Of a stretch of 64,000 bases of DNA, positions 58,001-64,000 are shown in pieces; positions within the stretch are counted from its first letter, which is position 1, and each line of letters opens with the position of its first letter. Origin of the DNA: Rhexocercosporidium sp. MPI-PUGE-AT-0058 (Eukaryota; Ascomycota; Leotiomycetes; Helotiales). A model generated the notes under the pieces. It was given only the letters and a program-made list of their open reading frames with translations, was not told where the DNA came from and made no database searches. The position numbers and the translations under genes were made by a program. Location of the stretch: contig JAGTJL010000001.1 of NCBI GenBank assembly GCA_020746875.1, forward strand, positions 992,001 to 1,056,000. The letters run 5' to 3'.

Positions 58001-58277
58001 CCCCCCTCCGCCAGGAACCCCAGCACCGCCGCAGCAGCAGCCGGTGCAGGGAGATTATTTTGGGTCGAAGGTGCAGGGGTATAATTCGGGTGTGAACCAC
58101 CAGCAGCAGCAGCAGGCTTATAATCCGGGAGGGGCTCAACAGCAGAATCAGAACCAGAACCAGCAGGCGGGACAGAATTATGGAGTTCACGGCCAGAGTC
58201 AAGGCTGGCAATGGGGAATGCCTCCCCCCCAGCCTAACTATGGCGCGCCGCCTCCTATACCACAACCTTGGAAATGA
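55080..58277 (+). CDS. Fungal P/Q-rich protein with conserved N-terminal domain (apparent frameshift)
   Basis: Exons 55080-55471, 55616-56294 and from 56347 on; introns of 144 and 52 nt keep phase. The N-terminal domain (LHREWENYTRQISGGATST, SAPRIHNARKKRAIIEAKL, TRKRDVIAPMAISGTIGG) is a pattern I associate with an unnamed fungal family with small hydrophobic hairpins. The rest, about 800 residues, is Pro/Gln-rich with many copies of RPQS-[VA]-Y-QP. In the literal sequence the frame ends at 57939. An extra C in the C6 run at 57847-57852 would shift it into a frame running to 58277, with matching composition (GMLSPQSTGS, GSPMPMTPQQGQQQ, PNYGAPPPIPQPWK). No splice pair I tried reaches that frame in phase. 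Function unknown; the tail suggests a scaffold or condensate-forming role, which is inference. Confidence 0.65.
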
Positions 58278-59076
58278 GAGACGTTTGGTCTTTGATGGTC
58301 TATTATACGGCCGTTTATTACACGACTGAGAGGGATGAAGACTGATACCCATGATGTAGATGACGACGAGATATGTAGCGCGTTACTCCTACGTAAGATC
58401 TTCTATTTGTACACTAGATGAAAATAAAAATGGTCTTATTGAATTGTATTTGATAAGACTTGGACATGTTAGTTCTATTTTTCTATCTAGGTCTCTTTTA
58501 CCGAGACGATTGAGTGCTGGCATATGAATATTACATTCTCTTTTCCTCGGCAAGATCTAAACATTGTCCACCAACTTAAGCGAGTCTCCTGGCTGACTCC
58601 AGGGAAGGCTCCGTATTTGAACAAACTTAAGAAATATATGTGAAGTTATGGAGAAGTGCATTGTTAAGAGCAGCTGAACTCGCCTGAGTGCGTAATAACT
58701 CCCTAGATGCCTATAGGTAGGTGTTTCTTCATTCGGTGCATCAAAGTTTTAGGAATTCTTCGAATTTTTCCTTCAAGGATCAAGATCCACAATCCAGTAC
58801 AGATTTGTCAAGTTGATTTCTTCTTCAAGAAACAAGACACCCAGTTCAGATTTGCGAAGATGGAGGAAGAAGACTTCATTTCATGTTTCCATTGCCATAG
58901 ACGGAACATGTCCCAATTGGTATCATCAATGTATTCCCAGATACACCTAACCTAACCTAACCTAGCCGTCCAAGGTGCATACGCCACGCAAGTAATTGAT
59001 TGATGAAATGCAAAATTCGCCTCTCATCCAGAACACCTCATTCGTCCATCTAGGAACTGAGAACGAAAGAACACTT
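58278..59076. other. Convergent 3' region
   Basis: About 800 bases between two genes that face each other. It contains four exact tandem copies of ACCTA (58945-58964). No gene seen. Confidence 0.5.
58945..58964. repeat. (ACCTA)4 short tandem repeat
   Basis: Four exact pentamers. It differs from the usual fungal telomere unit (CCCTAA) and is too short to call an interstitial telomere. Confidence 0.85.
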
Positions 59077-60009
59077 CTACTTCTTCTCCTCAAAGTAAAA
59101 CTTTCCAAGCCCAGCCTCATCAGGACTTCCAAGCGGCCTTCTTGACTCCCCACCATCAAGTCTATCCCGCATGATTCTCTCCGCAGCCTGGGCGCCAGCG
59201 CCTGGACTAGCCACCCTCGCTCCATCAACATAACCACCACCCTGCGTCTCACCAGGCGTGCCTGCACTGCTCTGAAGCTGACTCGCAAGTCCACTCCTGC
59301 CAACTGCAGGACTAGCGACCAGATCCCGTCGACTGTAAATAGGACCACTGACAGTACTGCCGGCGCCCTCTCCAAAGCCCACCAAACTAGCATCATCACT
59401 CATGCCATCCATATCCTCATCCATCGCACTAGCCGAGAAGCGATCTCTATCATCGATATCCCTATAATTGGCATCCATGCTCATCTGATCCTCATCCCCG
59501 GCCTCTGTCTGACCCTTCGTACTCCCACTCGCCCAAGTTGTCGTGCGGCCTCCCGCGGACTCGGTCGCAGACGCAGATCCCACGGTCGACATCTTGGTCG
59601 TGTAGACTGGATTTCCATTCTGGTCGAAGTAACCTGGAATTTGACCGGCTGCTGGACCGGCTGCTCCTCCGCCTTGTTGGTTCTGGTTTCCTGGACGGAC
59701 GGTCGATACGCGTTCTAGCCCGGCGAGGAAGGAGATGCGGTCGGCACGCTCGCGCTCCGCTTCATTGCTGGAGTTTGTGTGGCGGTTGCCATGGTTTGTG
59801 TGCGGGAAAGCGGAGCCGCGGTGGCCGTCTTTGATGGCTGTTGTTGAGAGGGCGGAGAGGGACGTCGTGGTTGAGTTTGGAGTGCCGCTTTGAGAATGTT
59901 AGTCGGCGATCAGGTTCTGGAGGGGTTATGTAAGAGCTTACGGCATCTCCGTCGGTGTATCCGGGTTGGAGGGCGGTTCGGGCATGCCTATCAAAGTTGG
60001 AGTCGCCAT
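59077..60009 (-). CDS. Unknown acidic, Ser/Gly-rich fungal protein (292 aa)
   Basis: Two exons (60009-59942 and 59887-59077) are joined across a 54-nt intron with a CTAAC branch site and a CAAAG acceptor, in phase. I cannot name the family. Notable blocks are EAERERADRISFLAGLERV (a charged helix), GYFDQNGNPVY, the S-T-V-G-S-A-S-A-T-E-S stretch and DEDMDGMSDDASLVGFGEG, ending in a short basic tail (FEEKK). These look conserved rather than random, and the protein lacks signal peptide or membrane spans, so a nuclear or cytosolic regulator is a guess. It is the last gene before the AT-rich island. Confidence 0.72.
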
Positions 60010-60890
60010 TCTGCTGGTTGTTTGGCAGTTTGGAGTAAACGGTAGTGTTTGCCTGTGTAGATAGATGTGCTGGAGGGATTTCTGGGTCGGTTTGGATGAG
60101 GAGACTTGAATATAACAATTAGTTTGTGGTAGAAAGACTAGAATGAGTAAGCCCACCTGACGAATTATTGCTGAAGATCAGGATGTCCTTGAAGTGTTCG
60201 AGGTCAAGACTAGTTTGACGTTGTTGTCTGCTTGAAGCACAGATCAAAGGACCCCTCGATGCGTCTCCTGAACCAAGCCAAGCGAAATGACGTCGCCTCT
60301 GCGCTAAGCTACTAAGTACAACCCCACGCTCTGCTCATCACCTGCGCCCAGGCCACGCCGTCATGATTGTTTTGTTCCTGACAAGGCGACTAAGGGAATT
60401 TAATCATAAAGGGGGGAAGGTTGTGGCGTTGTGACAGCGTGAAGGTCATTGCAAGAGTACGTTTGATGCTTGGAGAGATAACTGAAATCTACTATCATAG
60501 GAATTCTGTGAGAAGAAAGATATAGAAAAATTAGCAGGAAGCTGGGAAGCCTTTGGAAAATTCAATCACATATATTGCAATGTTTCTAGCTACAATGATT
60601 ATTAAACCTTTACTTATCCTACGTCTTATTTTGCCGCAGACAGATCCTTAGAGCAACCCCAAAAATCTGTGATGCATGATTCTGTCTATCAATTCGAAGT
60701 TGGCGCTTCAGAAAAATTTCCGGGCTTCCTCCGGTTGCCCAACTCTTCAAGTCCGACAGGCTTACCCAGAGATAAGCAGGTAAAGTATCCCCTTAACTGC
60801 CGCACGCACACTTTTCTAAGGTGTGACCCTTGTAAGGAGCCCCGCACTTTAGGCTCTTTAGCGCTACGAGGCCGGGCATTAATAAAAGAA
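60010..60890. other. Flank between the last gene and the AT-rich island
   Basis: About 880 bases of normal composition with no supportable gene. It ends abruptly at the AT-rich island near 60,890, just after a GC-richer stretch (AGCGCTACGAGGCCGGGC). Confidence 0.5.
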
Positions 60891-61462
60891 ATAAATAAAC
60901 TTACTTTTATATTTAAAATTATTATTTTTTATTTCTTATTAAAATACTTGTTTTAATAATTTAAGATTTTATTAATATAAGAATCCTTCGATTTATTAAA
61001 CTTTTATTAATAATTAAAAGAACGTATTTTAAAGTTATAAATTACTTTAATTTTAATCTCGAGCTTTATTTATTAAAAGAAGTTTTTATTAATAATTTTA
61101 TTATTTTATTTACTTAATATTATATATTAGAAATTATTAATTAAATAATTAAAATTATAAACGTATATATTAAACTTATTCTTAAGAAAATAATTATATC
61201 TCGAGCTTTAAAATAATATAATATTATACGTAAAAAAATTTATTTATATTTTATATTTTATATTTATATAATTATAATATTAATAAATTAAATCGCTAAT
61301 TATTAAAATATATATTTTATTATATTATTTTATATAATTATAAAATACTTTTTAAAGAATCGATTTTAAAAGTTTTAAATTAAATTTAAGTTTTATATAT
61401 TATATATCGAAGACTTATACGAGAATACCGAGCTTTTAAATATTTATATTTAAAATATTAAT

Positions 61463-62675
61463 TATTAATTTTAAATCTTTAATCGAGATTTAGCTATTAA
61501 CGAAGTTATTTAGCGATATTAAAGCAGATTAAAAGAGAAAATAATAATTCTAAATAAACTTATATTAATAAGATTAAAGATTTAAGTAATTATATAATAA
61601 AGATTCTTTTTTTAATAAGTATTTTATAAGTTAAGAAAAGATAATAACTTAATTAAAATATTGAAGCTAAAAGATTTAAATAAAACTCAATTTATAATTC
61701 TTTATTTATTAAATTTCTTATTAAAACGACGATATTACGTTTATTTTAATAATTTATTTATAAATATTAAGTTTTTTAAATATTTTTATTATTTCGGTTT
61801 TAATATTATTAATATAATACGTATTTCTTTTAAAATCTTTTAAGATCTTATTAATTTAAAAAAAAGAAATTATAAAATTAATATTATATTTTAAAAGATA
61901 ATATTTGCTTTTTTAATAAAATTAAATATAATTAATTAAATAAGTTTTAAAAATAATACTTTTATTCTTATTATATTAATAATTTAAAACGAAATTAAAA
62001 AAGTTTTATAATTACACCGAAAATTAAAAGAATTAATATTTAATACTTATATTTTACGTATTTTTTTTAAGAATTAAGTTATAAAAAAGCTTTAGATTTT
62101 ATAATTATACGACGCGTATAATTAAAATATAAATATTATTAATTTAAGAAATTAATTATATACGTATATAAATAAAAAGCGTTATTTTCGCCGAAGCTTA
62201 ATTTAAAAACTTATTTAATTCTTTTTAATTATAATATTTTTTAATTATTATTTAATTTTTTATTATTTTAATTACGAAAAAGAACGCTTTATTAACTTTC
62301 GATTTTAAAATAATTTCTGAATTTAATTTATTAAATTATTAATAATTATAAAGAAAAATATAAAAGAATTTCGTAAAAAAATATATTTATATATTTTTAA
62401 AAACGGAATTAAAATACTTATTTATTATTATAAGTTTATTAAAATACTTATAAAAGTTAATTATTATTTTTATAAAAAAGTAAGAATTTAAAACTTTATA
62501 TTCCGAAAACGAATTATTATAAAAGAAATTATATTTAATTCCGGCTGTATTAATTATTAAAATACGATTACTTTTAATTATAAATAATACGAAATATACT
62601 TTTATAATAATAAAAAATACTTTCTTAAATATTATTATAAATAAAAAATAAATATTTTCTTAAAAGCGTGATTTT
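61463..62675. repeat. Left arm of a very large inverted repeat
   Basis: The reverse complement of 62788-64000 aligns to this arm with no net length change about an axis at 62731.5. I checked both ends: GCGTGATTTT at 62666-62675 mirrors 62788-62797, and the segment around 61470-61500 (TTTTAAATCTTTAATCGAG) mirrors 63962-63994. Arm differences are mostly C/T or G/A. Confidence 0.85.
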
Positions 62676-62787
62676 GTATAAGGAAATAAGGCGGTTAAGA
62701 AGCCTGAAGTTTCGTAAGGCTCGCTTAATTTAATGAGTCGCTATAGCGTATTTTAAGCTATGCGAGGAATAGCAGTTAAAAGAATAT
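62676..62787. other. 112-nt spacer at the centre of the inverted repeat
   Basis: Less AT-rich than the arms. It includes small inverted repeats: AGCCT...AGGCT near 62700-62723 and the palindrome CGCTATAGCG near 62743. It may be the junction of the two element copies. Confidence 0.6.
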
Positions 62788-64000
62788 AAAATCACGCTTT
62801 TAAGAAGATATTTGTTTTTTATTTATAATAATATTTAAGAAAGCACTTTTTATTATTATAAAAGTATATTTTATATTATTTATAATTAAAAGTAATTATA
62901 TTTCGACGATTAATACGGCCGGAATTAAATATAATTTCTTTTATAATAATTTATTTTCGGAATATAAAGTCTTAAATCTTTGTTTTTTTATAAGAATAAT
63001 AATTAGCTTTTATAAGTATTTTAATAAGCTTATAACGATAAGTAAGTATTTTAATTCCGTTTTTAAAAATATATAAATATATTTTTTTATAAAATTCTTT
63101 TATATTTTTTTTTATAATTATTAATAATTTAATAAATTAGATTCGGAAATCGTTTTAAGATTAAAAATTAATAAAGCGTTCTTTTTTATAATCGAAATAA
63201 TAAAGAATTAAATAATAATTAAAAAGTATTATAATTAAAAAGAATTAAATAAATTCTTAAATTAAGCTTCGGCGAAAACAACGCTTTTTATTTATATACG
63301 TATATAATTAATTTTTTAAATTAATAATATTTATATTTTAATTATATACGTTATATAATTATAAAATTTAAAGCTTTTTTATAATTTAATTCTTAAAAAA
63401 AATATATAAAATACAAGTATTAAATATTAATTCCTTCGGCTTTTAACGTAATTATAAAACTTTTTTAATTTTATTTTAAATTATTAATATAATAAAAACG
63501 AAAGTATTACTTTTAAAACTTATTTAATTAATTATATTCGATTTTATTAAAAAAGTAAATATTATTTTTTAAAATATAATATTAGCTTCGTAATTTCTTT
63601 TCTTTAAATTAATAAAATCTTAAAAGATTTTAAAAGAAATATATATTATATTAATAATATTAAAACTAAAGTAATAAAAGTATTTAAAAAGTTTAACGTT
63701 TATAAATAAATTATTAAAATAAATATAATATTATTATTTTAATAAAAGATTTAATAAATAAGGAATTATAAACTGAGTTTTATTTAAGTCTTTTAGTTTC
63801 GATATTCTAATTAAGCTATTACTTTTCCTTAGCTTATAAAATACTTATTAGAAAAAGAATTCTTATTATATAATTATTTAAATCTTTAATTTTATTAATA
63901 TAAATTTATTTAAAATTATTATTTTCTTTTTTAATTTATTTTAATATTACTAAATAACTTCGTTAATAACTAAATCTCGATTAAAGATTTAAAATCGATA
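62788..64000. repeat. Right arm of the inverted repeat (runs off the window)
   Basis: The mirror of the left arm, with more A/T at several positions where the left arm keeps C or G (for example AGCTATTAACG on the left is AGTTATTAACG here). The repeat probably continues past 64000, as the left flank from 60,891 to 61,462 has the same composition. Confidence 0.8.

Larger units (their letters stand above)
60891..64000. mobile_element. RIP-degenerated transposon island
   Basis: Composition changes within a few bases to roughly nine-tenths A+T by eye. CpA and TpG are almost absent while CpG survives in many ACG and TCG contexts, and TpA is very common. This is the footprint of RIP, which turns CpA into TpA. 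A short frame at 61661-61843 contains YYVYFNNLFINIKFFKY, which looks like the DN-x-F block of piggyBac-type (DDE_Tnp_1_7) transposases after C-to-T and G-to-A mutation. The element is dead. Its right end lies beyond the window. Confidence 0.85.

Noticed and set aside
58945..58964. (ACCTA)4 as an interstitial telomere
   Set aside because: The unit is a pentamer, not CCCTAA, and only four copies are present.

Overview
This window is nuclear DNA of a filamentous ascomycete (Pezizomycotina). The evidence is short introns (about 45-200 nt) with GTANGT donors and CTAAC/CTAAT branch sites, intergenic gaps of a few hundred bases to several kb, fungal-specific protein families (siderophore MFS transporter, Fig1, WSC sensor, Sld2, Swi1/ARID, CalB-type lipase, DUF7708-like protein), and an AT-rich terminal island with the signature of repeat-induced point mutation (RIP). 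A leotiomycete is a reasonable guess, but the sequence alone cannot settle it.

Layout. 0.1-9.2 kb: a repeat-containing hypothetical protein, a siderophore-iron transporter with an exact iron-GATA site upstream, a six-exon unknown protein with one C-terminal membrane segment, and a homeobox plus C2H2 zinc-finger regulator. 9.9-23.1 kb: housekeeping genes, namely an EVE-domain (THYN1-like) protein with an 18-nt micro-exon, the SWI/SNF subunit Swi1 with a long gene-free leader, the mitochondrial ribosomal protein Img2/mL49 and eIF3e sharing a 241-bp divergent promoter, and a 626-aa protein of unknown function. 23.6-34.1 kb: a single-pass membrane protein, the Fig1 mating/calcium protein, Sld2 (DNA replication) divergent from a TOPORS-like RING ligase, and a WSC-type cell-wall sensor. 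34.1-38.8 kb: a 4.8-kb stretch with simple repeats and no gene I can support. 38.8-51.6 kb: a type II membrane O-fucosyltransferase-like protein, an unknown protein, a DUF7708-like protein, a phospholipase D, and a CalB-like lipase. 51.6-60.0 kb: a 3.4-kb gene-free stretch, a P/Q-rich fungal protein and a small acidic protein. From about 60.89 kb to the end: an AT-rich RIP island built as a very large inverted repeat (arms at least 1,213 nt around a 112-nt spacer), apparently two tail-to-tail copies of a dead piggyBac-like transposon.

The genes do not form a pathway or a biosynthetic cluster. The window reads as ordinary core gene space running into a RIP-silenced repeat.

Three genes (Img2, the DUF7708-like gene and the P/Q-rich gene) each appear to be missing one base inside a homopolymer run, which breaks an otherwise convincing frame. 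This pattern suggests uncorrected long-read assembly errors more than three independent pseudogenes. Two more genes carry an in-frame stop that a short in-phase intron could remove. Other points worth a second look are a pair of about 79% identical 55-bp hairpin sequences 9 kb apart and intergenic clusters of the GTACTGTAC/TACAGTAC motif.
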